Below, one piece after another: positions 21,261 to 30,482 of a stretch of 64,000 nt of DNA. The notes beneath the pieces were generated by a model that was not told the DNA's origin, did no database searches, and was given only the letters and a program-made list of their open reading frames with translations. A program made the translations under genes and the position numbers. Each line of letters starts with the position of its first letter. Position 1 is the first letter of the stretch. The DNA is taken from NCBI GenBank assembly GCA_947095585.1, contig OX352761.1, forward strand, positions 23,775,777-23,839,776. Reading direction: 5' to 3'. This stretch comes from Nephrocerus scutellatus (lineage: Eukaryota > Arthropoda > Insecta > Diptera > Pipunculidae).

Positions 21261-22479
21261 TATGATGGAATTCAAAATCAAATCAAAAATACGAGAAAGA
21301 TGATGACTTGTGCGAAATTTATATGTATTTCTAACTTGGATGTTTTTTTTAAGGCTTGGATGACCGTTTTAGCCGAAGACATAGAGACAAACTTTTGCGA
21401 ATTGGGATCCAAGGATTGACTCTTTTTCAATAAATTTAGAATTACTTTATTTTCATTAGGTAGGAATGGTAGAAAAACGCTGAACACTGCATCCACTTGA
21501 ATATCAATACATACAAACATACGCGCTTAAAGAGTATTTACTACGAATCTCTGTTTTCTTATACGTTGTGCGTTAAGCAGGTACCTCGAAATTAAATTGG
21601 AACAATTAACGGGCAACTGCATGGAGGTTTTTGTATTTGGTTACGTAGGTGCAAGGGGATACTGCCGGCGGCGACTTGATGCCACCCTCACATTCCATTC
21701 CAATAATCTGTTTTGGGATGCGCTATGCAACCGGAGAAACACGACAGAGCTGCAACGGTTATACTCGATGAGCGTTCAAGATCCATATTTTCTTTGTTGC
21801 TGTTGAAGGTGCAGTGAAGCGTGCGTCGCATCGTTGTTTTATTTTTAGTTTTTTCCGTTGTATTTTGTTGGTTTGTTTTCTTTAATTTTGCTCGATGACA
21901 ATCTGTTTTCTCCCATGAATATCATCTAAGAGAAAGGAGATTGTGTTCCTACATTAGTACACCTCAGCACAGCAAGTCGTTGTACCGCCCCAAATACTTT
22001 CCCGCTCGCCGTTGCCATCCCTTCTGAGACTGCGATATTCAGCTGCTTCGATTTGCCATATCAGGAAACCGGGAAGCAACTTATGACTATGTGTGGTGAC
22101 TGTAGATTTGGTGATGGGGCTCACACCTTAGAAGTTGGACCAATTTCTATACGTACAATCATATGCTAGCGCCAGTCGCCAATTGTATAGGGTGATTCAG
22201 TTGGAGAATACAATTTAAATTTTTCAATATTTTAGTTATGTCAAAACCATTTTTGACCTCCATTTGCAGTCATCATCAGACAATGGAAATGGTAGTAACA
22301 ACTACATTGGTTATATGTTGGAGAACCACATTTTTTATACAAAATTATTAGGTTAGGTTATTAAACTCCAAGGGCTAATGCATCTACAAAAATAGCGGAT
22401 GCTTTATGATGTGTTGCTGCTGTAACAGTCGTTAGTAAATGTATCGTGACATGATAACAAACAATTATTGGCATCTCAA
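21261..22479. other. No gene recognised
   Basis: 21590-21830 is GC-richer and looks unique; the 69-residue ORF there has no recognisable family. AGGGTGATTCAGTTGGAGAA at about 22195 could be a DNA-transposon end but has no partner that I can find. Confidence 0.35.
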
Positions 22480-23085
22480 TAATTATACAGTCGTCCCAAG
22501 GAATTGGAATACAACCTTTATCCAGCCTGTTCCTAAAAAAGGCGACCTGTCATCTCTTTCCTCTTACCGACCCATTGTGCTAACTTTCTAAGGTCATGGA
22601 AACGCTGATCACTCGTAAGCTTATGCAATACCTTGAATCACGTGAAATCCTTTACGGCCAGCAGTACGGTTTTCGTAGGCAATGTTCCACAGGTGATCTG
22701 ATGGTTTATCTCACTGAAAAGTGGAACCAGTCTATTTATAAATTTGGTGAAAGCAAAATTGTGGCACTTGATATTTCCAAGGCATTTGACAGAGTTTGGC
22801 ATCAAGGTCTTTTGTCGAAAATGAATACCTATGGAATAGATAAGACCCTGCTTGTGTGGACTGGTAACTACCTTTCTGACCGTTCAATTCAGGTCGTATT
22901 GGACGGTTTTAAATCCAATGTTCACCGCATAAACGCCAGAGTTCCTCAAGGCTATGTTTTTTCTCCGACACTCTTTCCCATTTTCATTAATGACAGCACT
23001 GTGAGCTTAGCTGATTCTACGCTTTCTGCGGGACCATCTTCATTGCAAGTGGAACTTGAACAAAAACATTACTCTTAGTTGCTCA
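22480..23085 (+). pseudogene. LINE-A copy, RT core
   Basis: 22596-23078 encodes METLITRKLMQYLESREI, then QQYGFRRQCSTGDLMVYLTE, VALDISKAFDRVWHQGLL, and RVPQGYVFSPTLFPIFIND. These are RT motifs up to the residues before FADD, which is lost (DSTVSLADSTLS). It joins the CGCGTG repeat at about 23090. Confidence 0.85.
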
Positions 23086-23089
23086 CACA

Positions 23090-23420
23090 ATTTAAGTTCC
23101 CTAGGTCGGCTGAATGGGTTGTTAAAAATGACCTCAAAGAAGTTCATGCTATGGGGCCTATAAAAACGATTAATCACTTTTCACTCATCAGACGTGGGAT
23201 CCCATAAACGCCCTACAAGACTAAGCCACTCATAAAATTTCAAATCTGTAGGACGTGTTGGAAAGTGGTTAAAAAAATGGAGGTTATTTCACCCACTTTC
23301 CACGCATCACATGCGCAACACTCGACTCGCGACACGCGTCACACGCTCAGAAAAGGAACATGACATTGAGCTGCTCACAAAACTTCAGCTCTCTAGGTCA
23401 CGCGAAATGTGTTTAAAAAA
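23090..23420. repeat. CGCGTGT-type repeat, inverted copy
   Basis: TCGACTCGCGACACGCGTCA, CATGACATTGAGCTGCTCAC and CTCTAGGTC blocks are the complement of those at 14496-14965. Confidence 0.6.
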
Positions 23421-24421
23421 AACAACCCATAAAAATTACGATTTTTCCTGTAATTTCTCTCACATGTGTGCAAAGTTTGAATCGGGTTAATTTTGAGAAA
23501 AAAAATTATATGGGATCCCCTTGGCCCTGTGTTCCGATCAGTTTCAAATTTTTACAAAAAGTGTTATCCATTGGAGATACACATTTAAAGAAAATCGAGT
23601 TCCTCAGTTCCAAATTTTTACAAAAAATCTTCCATTAGAAATACAAAATTAGAAAATCGAGTAGATTAAAAAAAATGTATGGGAGACCCCGGGTCCCGAT
23701 CGCTCCCAAATTTGAATAGAAAGTGAAGTCACCGGAAATACACATGTCTGCAAAGATTCAATAAAATCGGAAAATTGCGAAGTTAAAAACTGATCACAAA
23801 ATTCCACCAGCCAGCCACCGACAGACAGACAACCGGGCACACGAAGTTAATATAGAGCATTTAAAAAGGAGCTAATTCGAAAAAAACCGACAGACAGGAA
23901 AGGAAAGGAAAGACATGTATATGGTCGGTCAAATGTATCAACTTTTTATTTAAAAAACAAAAAAAAGGCCAATAAAAATTAAAATTTTTCGTGTAAATTC
24001 TCTATTTGATACACAATGTGCAAAGTTTGAATAAAATTGGGTAACATTTAAAAAAAAAATTGGGAGCCCCCTTATTCTGATCTGATCGCTCAAAAAAAGT
24101 GTTTCCATCGGAGAAACACATGTGTATAAAATTTAAAGAAAATCGGGCCTCGGCCCTGGGGCTACTTCCAAATTGGCCATAGGATTAAATTTGTGCGTAT
24201 ACAATTTGAAGAAAATCGGGTACATTTTTTAAAACTTTAATGGGGCCTTCCGACACCGGGTTCCGATCACGCCAACATTTTTTAAAAAGTGTTATCCATC
24301 ATGCGTATAAAATTTGAAGAAAATCGGGTAGTTTGTTTAATAAAATTTGTAAAGGTGCCCCCCGACTCCGGGCCCGACACTTCCAAATGTTCACAAAAAG
24401 TGGTGTCCATCGGAGATACAC
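23421..24421 (-). repeat. Palindromic-core minisatellite elements, copies 6 and 7 (inverted)
   Basis: Two inverted elements: one from the right end at about 23425 (ACAACCCATAAAAATTACGA) to AAGTTAATATAGAGCATTTA at 23840, and a second from about 23955, with several units of AAATTTGAAGAAAATCGGG, interrupted at 24422 by a foldback element. Confidence 0.8.
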
Positions 24422-24972
24422 ATGATTCTAGGCCAATTTCACTAGCACAAATACACTAGACACAATTCCACTGGACACAATGCCACTGGACACAATTTCA
24501 CTGGACACAATTTCACTGGACACAATTTCACTGGACACAATTCCACTTGGCACAATTCCACTGGACACAATTCAACACAATTTGAGTTGGCATGGTTTTA
24601 ATTGTACAAAAGAACAATCGCGCGCGCGAATTACCAACCTAAATGTGTTTGATTATCAAAAACTTAAATTGTGCAAGTTGAATTCGTTTAATTATAAAAA
24701 AAGGTAAACTTAAAAAGTTACCTAAAGAAAGAATACAAATGTTATATAAAAATTGCAAAATATTGGAAAAAAAACCATAAACAACTAAAAACGATACGCG
24801 GTACAATTAAAACCATGCCAACGCAAATAAAATATTAATATGTGTATTTCTGTATTTTTGTTTCCGTGTAACTTTACAAGTTAAATTGTTCCCCAGGGGA
24901 ATTGTGTCCAGTGGAATTGTGTCTAGTGGAATTGTGCTAGTGGAATTGTGCTAGTGGAATCGGCCGGTTACC
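24422..24972. mobile_element. Foldback element built of 15-bp repeats
   Basis: The left arm (24422-24590) is about nine copies of a 15-base unit (CACAATTCCACTGGA and variants). The right arm (24885-24972) is the complement (GGAATTGTGTCCAGTGGAAT). The outermost units carry CTAG (CACTAGCACAA / TTGTGCTAGTG), and both termini read GGCC next to the last unit. The AT-rich centre (24590-24885) has no transposase. It is inserted in a unit of the minisatellite element, which resumes at about 24973 (GCGTATAAAATTTGACGAAA). The short DTISLDTIS-type ORF is a repeat shadow. Confidence 0.85.
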
Positions 24973-25155
24973 ATACAGTTGCGTATAAAATTTGACGAAA
25001 ATCAAATATTTGATTTTAATAGAAAGTGTTGTCATGGGAGTATGTGCAAAGTTTCAATAAAATCGGGCTTTAGGAAGTGGGTTAAAAATGGATCAAGATT
25101 TGGTGTGCCAGTCCACCAGCCAACACGCGAAGTTAATATATAGAATTTAAAAAAA
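24973..25155 (-). repeat. Minisatellite element, remainder of copy 7
   Basis: It continues the array interrupted by the foldback element and ends with GAAGTTAATATATAGAATTT at about 25130, the family left end in inverted orientation. Confidence 0.7.
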
Positions 25156-25379
25156 AATTTCTAACCGAATATATTTTATTACAAATTTACATTTTTGTAA
25201 CCTCCTTCTTTTGAATCACCCGTTATCTCCACTAATGATAGCTTTAGTTGACTTGCGACGCGATTGATCTGCTTTGGTCTGCTCTGCTTTGTTATTGTTC
25301 TCCTCCTTATTTGAATGAATCTATAGAATGAAACCAATGTGCGGCGATAATAACGCCGATGGCTGGCTGGCTCGCGGCG

Positions 25380-26095
25380 CGACAATGAATGTAGTGCAAT
25401 TGTCGATCCGTCGGCGCGTCGGTCGATCTGTTGGTCGGTCGGTCTAGTGATCTAGTAAGAACGATTTTTCCTACAATTTTCCTCACAACAACAAGATGCT
25501 ATTTTGGTTTTCTGTCTCTCCCTTGCTCTCTCATTTTTTACTTTTCCTTAGTATTTTCTTTGCTCTAAATTGTCGTCTCGTCGCGTTTTAATTGAAGTGC
25601 GCCGCGTACAAATGAAGAAAACAACCAACGGAATGAGAAATAGAAAAAAAATTAAAATCGAATTTAATCGGTGGATAGTCGTCGCGGCGCACCACTCACA
25701 TCGACCGTTAGCAACTCAATAAAAATGCAAAATAAAACCAAATCGGCGTTAATCCCGTGCTTACTCAAATAAAAGTCATAAAAACGATTTGAAAAACTCG
25801 GATTCAGGAACGGAAGAGTCAAAGTCAAATTAGAGTCGCTTCATTGCCTAATTTTGCCAAATTGAATTTAATTTCGGTCAACTGAGCCTATACGAGTGGA
25901 AAACGTAGTACGCGCTGTCCCTACTTTTACACGTTGTTTACGTTCGGTTCGCTAAATACCTCGGTTCTCAAAAGTTAATCAACCGTGTTACTATTCCATT
26001 CTACGAGTAATTATTGCTAACCATATTGGGTTAGTAGGTAACTAATCAAGAAACAATCGTGGATTTCTTAAACGCATAATAAAACATCCGCAAGA
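25380..26095 (+). promoter_or_regulatory. tacc: Presumed second tacc promoter and 5' leader
   Basis: Unique, GC-richer sequence (CGTCGGTCGATCTGTTGGTC near 25420, GTCGTCGCGGCGCACC near 25680) free of recognisable transposon. It lies directly upstream of the first-exon ORF at 26096. The role is inferred from position. No core promoter element was identified securely. Confidence 0.45.
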
Positions 26096-26383
26096 ATGGA
26101 ATTTATTTCAAAACTAATTAATCGTCCGAAGAGTATTGTTCTAAGTGATTCCATTACAGAGAACAATCCCATCACAAATCTCAACACCAGTGATAACGAT
26201 AACAGTCGAATAAACTTACTAATCAGTAGCAGAATGGAAAGTGCTGATCTACGTGGTGGTGGTGGTGGTGGTGGTGGTGGTGGTGGTATTGTGCGTAGCG
26301 CTAGCAAAAGTAGTACTACATCGCCAGCTATAATCGAGGAACTTCTTGTACAAATTAATGACAATCTATCAACGCAAGAAGAG
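26096..26383 (+). CDS. tacc: tacc exon 1B (alternative first coding exon)
   Basis: Starting at ATG 26096 (in AAGAATGGAATT), it encodes 96 residues: MEFISKLINRPKSIVLSDSI, an Asn/Ser-rich acidic stretch, 11 consecutive Gly from a (GGT)n run at 26257-26287, and VRSASKSSTTSPAIIEELLV up to STQEE. A donor GTGAGA follows at 26384. It ends in phase 0, exactly the phase needed by the exon at 33585. Ser/acidic composition, a clean donor and unique surroundings argue for a real exon. Exons 1A and 1B are probably mutually exclusive starts. Confidence 0.8.
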
Positions 26384-26780
26384 GTGAGATTTATAGCCGC
26401 AAGGGACTGTTTTGCTCTCTGATTAATCAGAACATTCGTTCGTAATAATAATTTTGAAGGACACCAGAAAAGAGGAGATCCAAATGCATTTGATACAAAA
26501 GCATTGCTTGCTGACAATTTGCCAAAAAAAAAGGTGTTGTTGTGTCTATAAGAGAGTACGTACGTGAACGCGTGCGACAAATATTGGGTGCAAGTCGGTG
26601 CCGGCCATAGGTGTCACCATTAAATGAACGTTTTTAGATTTATTCTGGTCTAGAAGTGCACTTTGGGTAAAACTATAACTGTTTCAGTTAAAAAACATCG
26701 GCCTATTGCAATGAATTTGCTTTAAGTCCTCCCTTTTATTTAAAATAATCTCTGATTTCAATAGAAGTGGAAGGATTCCT
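26384..26780. other. Intron, nothing recognised
   Basis: No repeat or coding signal apart from read-through of the exon 1B frame to a stop at 26422. Confidence 0.4.
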
Positions 26781-26784
26781 GTGT

Positions 26785-26970
26785 TTTTAAATTCTTTATA
26801 TTAACTTCGCGTGCCCGTTGCTGGCTGGTGGGCAGAATCTTGTGACCAATTTTTAACACACTATCTAAAGTCAGATTTTATTCAAACTTTGCGCACATAT
26901 GTAATTCCCATGACAATACTTTCTATTAAAATTTTAAAGTGATCGGGCCGCGAGGTCCCATACAAATATT
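26785..26970 (+). repeat. Minisatellite element, copy 8 (single unit)
   Basis: It has the left end TTTTTAAATTCTTTATATTA, then CTTCGCGTGCCCGTTG and one GTAATTCCCATGACAATACT unit. Confidence 0.7.
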
Positions 26971-27164
26971 TTTCCCGGCATTAGATCATTTAATACTATA
27001 ATGACTGTGTTCTGTGTGCGTTGTGCGCTGTGGACAGCGCTGCTTGTTTTACGATTGGGGTTGTTTTGTTGTTGGGTTGCACTGCTTCGCATGTGTTTTT
27101 ATATTTCAGCATTTATAGTGGAATACAATATACTTTTGGTTATTTACTTTGTGAATTTACATGA

Positions 27165-27470
27165 AAAATTTTAATTTTTATGGGTTGTTTTTTTAAATTC
27201 TCTATATTATTTTCGCGTGCCCGTTGCTGGCTGGCGGACTGGCTCACCAAATCTTGTGATCAATTATTAACCCACTTTCCGATGCCCGAAGCCCGATGTT
27301 ATCCAAACTTTGCTCACATGTGTATCTCCGATAACAACACTTTCTATTAAAATTTTGGGACCCTCGGGGTCCAAATATTCTACAAAATTTTCTTTAAATT
27401 TTATACGCATGTGTATATCCGATGGACAATACTTTTTGTTAAAATTTGTAAGTGATCGGGTGATTTTTTT
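27165..27470 (+). repeat. Minisatellite element, copy 9
   Basis: A right-end fragment (ATGAAAAATTTTAATTTTTA, then GGGTTGTTTTTTT) at 27162-27190 is immediately followed by the left end of another copy (TAAATTCTCTATATTATTTT), then about two units. Confidence 0.7.
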
Positions 27471-27496
27471 TAACAAAAAAAACAAGGATTACAGTT

Positions 27497-28015
27497 GTCC
27501 TACATAACGAATTTCATACGAAATAGCTTGGTCCACGAAATTCCAGACCCTATCGGCCAGATCGCAGAATTTCCATACGAACAAGTCTTACAGTCGCATC
27601 TTAGTCCTACATAACGAATTTCATACGAAATAGCTTGGTCCACGAAATTCCAGATCCTATCGGCCAGATCGCAGAATTTCCATAGGAACAAGTCTTACAG
27701 TCGCATCTTAGTCCTACATAACGAATTTCATACGAAATAGCTTGGTCCACGAAATTCCAGACCCTATCGGCCAGATCGCAGAATTTCCATAGGAACAAGT
27801 CTTACAGTCGCATCTTAGTCCTACATAACGAATTTCATACGAAATAGCTTGGTCCACAAAATTCCAGACCCTATCGGCCAGATCGCAGAATTTCCATAGG
27901 AACAAGTCTTATAGTCGCATCTTAGTCCTACATACCGAATTTCAAACGATTCGCTTGAGAAATTGCTTGGTCCACAAAATTCCAGACCCTATTGGCCAGA
28001 TCCCAGAATTTCAAT
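27497..28015. repeat. 107-bp tandem repeat, ~4.8 copies
   Basis: GTCCTACATAACGAATTTCA starts at 27497, 27604, 27711 and 27818, exactly 107 bases apart; a fifth, more diverged copy starts at 27925. The first four are nearly identical, so the expansion is recent. A single diverged monomer lies at about 48845-48915 in inverted orientation. Identical short ORFs repeat with the period and are not genes. Confidence 0.92.
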
Positions 28016-28029
28016 AAAAAAACTTTTTT

Positions 28030-28190
28030 TTTTAAAAAAAATTTATTTTTTACACGCGCCACACGCGTCACACGGACCTCACGCTACACGCGTCCCACGT
28101 TTCACAACAATTGTTTTAAAACTAGCTTCCACTAAATTCTGACTGATAAAAGCCGAGATATATGAACGAGTTCCTATCAAAAACTTTCCA
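28030..28190. repeat. CGCGTGT-type repeat fragment
   Basis: CACGCGCCACACGCGTCACA, then TACACGCGTCCCACGTTTCA and AAACTAGCTTCCACTAAATT match the complement of the blocks at 1365-1560. Confidence 0.55.
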
Positions 28191-28479
28191 CTACTATAGA
28201 CACAGGAGCTAATGTATTCTGTTATGCGAGTGATTACACACATCCGTGTGTATATTGTGTGTATGTGTATATTTAGTTGTAATTCAGTCTAAAGACTAAT
28301 TTGCCTTAGAATCCTAATAGTTAGTATGCAACGTTACATAAGCGATTTCTGGAATAGTCTGAAAAAACTACATTTTACTTTGCAATTTTTGCATTTTTGG
28401 TGGAATAAGGGATTAAACCGTAGCTATTAAGGAAACATTACTGCGATGACCAAGAGAGTTGATGTTTGTCGTGTTATGC

Positions 28480-28880
28480 TAGTCACAAGTAAGTTTTATC
28501 GCGCGGTTCTGAATTCCGTCCAGTAAGGGCAATATGTTCTTGGGAGCACCTGACCTTGCAATACAGTTGTATCCAACTTTTGGGCGAATTATACGCCTTG
28601 TAAATAGCAGCAAAGACTGAAGGAATGAACATATCGCAGCTTTTTTTGGCAATCACGAATACTACGGGTTCTTCGATGCAAGTGCTATACATGGATCAAG
28701 GATGGTTGTTTAATTTTCGCTCAGACGACAGAAGACAGCATCAAGGTTGAAATTTCATGTGCTTAACATACGTTGTTGTTCAAGTTCCACTTGCGCAGAA
28801 GGTAATGTGCAGATAGAGTTAACTGATTTGAAAAGCTGGGAGTCGTCTGCGAAAGATTTGATTTTTTCCAAATGTTTTAA
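28480..28880 (-). pseudogene. LINE-A fragment, post-RT region
   Basis: The minus strand encodes CIEEPVVFVIAKKSCD, then IYKAYNSPKSWIQLY and NSEPRDKTYL, a degenerate match to the region at 17-352. It also keeps the stretch after FADD near 28750-28850. Confidence 0.7.
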
Positions 28881-29104
28881 AACATTAATGCTGACTGTTT
28901 GGTAGTTTCCCTTTATTCTTCTGAATTCCTTTTAGAAATATTTTTGGACGACAGGAAACTTTCTATTAAATCCCTTATATATTTATTTTGGTCTTCACGA
29001 ACTTGGTTGAATTTTCAAATAACTGCTTTTAATGTTGAGAATCGTAATTAAGTTTTGATTGTGTTTTGTTTTGTTTTGTGCTTATTCGTGTCAACTTTCT
29101 CTCA

Positions 29105-30482
29105 TAATTCTTAAATTGAGTACCTTGGGTTTTTAAGGTTTATGATTTCCTCAAACATTTCTTTATCAAGGAACTTGTCTTTCCATTTAGGTCCCCCTAA
29201 TTTTGGGCGTTGCACGGCTTTTTTTTCTTTAATTTCAATTACAATCGCCTGGTGGTCGCTGTGCGTATAGTCTTCGCTGACGCGCCATTTTATCATCCGC
29301 AGGAGGGAACTGCTAGCGAAGGTAATATCGATGATCGATCCCCTTCCTGCTTTGCGATACGTATTTGCTCGTCCCGTGTTAGCTATGCCTATATTTAATG
29401 AGGCGAAAGATTCTAGCAGATAATGTCCTCTGATATTAGTAAATCTGCTGCCCCAGTCTGTTGCCCAAGCATTGAAGTCTCCGCCTATAACCACTGGAGC
29501 TCTTCCTCGAGCATCGGCCGTTAAATTTTCTATCATTGCTGAGTATTCGCTCATCGCCCAGCTGGGTCTTGCGTAACAACTATAAAAGTTGATTCCATTT
29601 ATTTTTGCCCGTACAAAGCCCTCCGCCTGCCCGTCTACATCTTGGAAGGCATGTCTCCCGCAAATACATATTGCAGCTTTTTCTGTTTTGTCACATGCCC
29701 AAGCGTTGATGTCACGAGATTTGGTTCGCTTATTAAAATTTTGTCCGCTCTCTCGTCTTTAGCCGTCTGTGACAGGATATCCTGTGCTATCTCGCAGTGA
29801 TTTAGGTTTATCTGGATAACCTTCATACTTTTCTGCTGGCGATAGCTCTCCTAAAGACTGGGCATTTGCTGCTGCCCGCTACATGCTTCGCATCTTCTGG
29901 GTGTTCCTTTCTACAGAACATGCACGAAGGCTCCTTTGCGCAAGACTTAGCTATGTGGCCCTCATCCCCACATCTTCTACACAGCTTGGAGCGATCTTCT
30001 CCGTTTTTACACTGCTTGGCAATGTGCCCAAATTCCAGGCATTTGAAGCACTTTTTGAGGAGTGTCCGTTCGCGGATGCGACACACTACCCACCCGATTT
30101 TTATCCTCTTTGCTTCCAGCAGCTTCTTTGCTTTTGCATTTGGAAGGCTGATAGTCGCCGTTTGGGTTCCACCATATGCTTTCCTCAGCGATATAAAGTC
30201 TGACGGTGTGACGCCTTCGACTCCGGCTTGGACTTCGATTGATTCACAAATGTCTTCTTTTGTGGTGCTCTCATCGATGTCTTTCAGCTCGATGCTAGTG
30301 CGTTGGGTGAGGGTTCTTACGTTTGCTTGTTCGCCTAACGCCTCACTTATGACGCTTTTAAATTCCGCTGTCTTGCCACTTGTCTCCTTCAATTGAATTA
30401 AGAGGTCACCTTTTTGTGTCCTTCTGATCCTAGATACTGCTTTTCCAATTGTTTCTAGTTTTGGATCAGCCTTCACGTTGCG
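29105..30482 (-). pseudogene. R1-clade LINE, ORF1 3' part plus ORF2 endonuclease
   Basis: The copy is truncated at its 5' side at 30482, where it meets LINE-A, and at its 3' side near 29105. It contains a gag-like ORF1 (30476-29823) and, overlapping it by ATGA, the start of ORF2 (29826 on). ORF2 begins MKVIQINLNHCEIAQDILSQ. After a frameshift the EN continues with VVIGGDFNAWATDWGSR, NTGRANTYRKAGRGSIID and SEDYTHSDHQAI (29554-29111). These are the R1/jockey endonuclease landmarks. The RT is absent. Confidence 0.85.
29823..30476 (-). CDS. Gag-like ORF1 protein of R1-clade LINE (5'-truncated)
   Basis: An open frame of 217 residues. Residues 1-140 match the conserved R1 ORF1 middle domain (SEALGEQANVRTLTQRTSIE, then LRKAYGGTQTATISL). 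Residues ~145-205 carry three CCHC zinc knuckles: CFKCLEFGHIAKQC, CRRCGDEGHIAKSC and CMFCRKEHPEDAKH. ORF1 proteins of this type bind element RNA. The first codon shown is GTG at the truncation point, so the true N-terminus is missing. The stop overlaps the ORF2 start (ATGA), consistent with coupled reinitiation in the parent element. Confidence 0.82.
   Translation of the reverse strand: MKADPKLETIGKAVSRIRRTQKGDLLIQLKETSGKTAEFKSVISEALGEQANVRTLTQRTSIELKDIDESTTKEDICESIEVQAGVEGVTPSDFISLRKAYGGTQTATISLPNAKAKKLLEAKRIKIGWVVCRIRERTLLKKCFKCLEFGHIAKQCKNGEDRSKLCRRCGDEGHIAKSCAKEPSCMFCRKEHPEDAKHVAGSSKCPVFRRAIASRKV

Noticed and set aside
26068..26580. 170-residue minus-strand ORF with a poly-Pro run
   Set aside because: The poly-Pro is the antisense of the Gly tract in tacc exon 1B; the ORF is a shadow.
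27500..27905. Three identical 63-residue ORFs
   Set aside because: They recur every 107 bases because of the tandem repeat; the frame is not kept between units.
27497..28015. CRISPR array
   Set aside because: Contiguous direct repeats of 107 bp without spacers in a fly genome; a satellite-type repeat.
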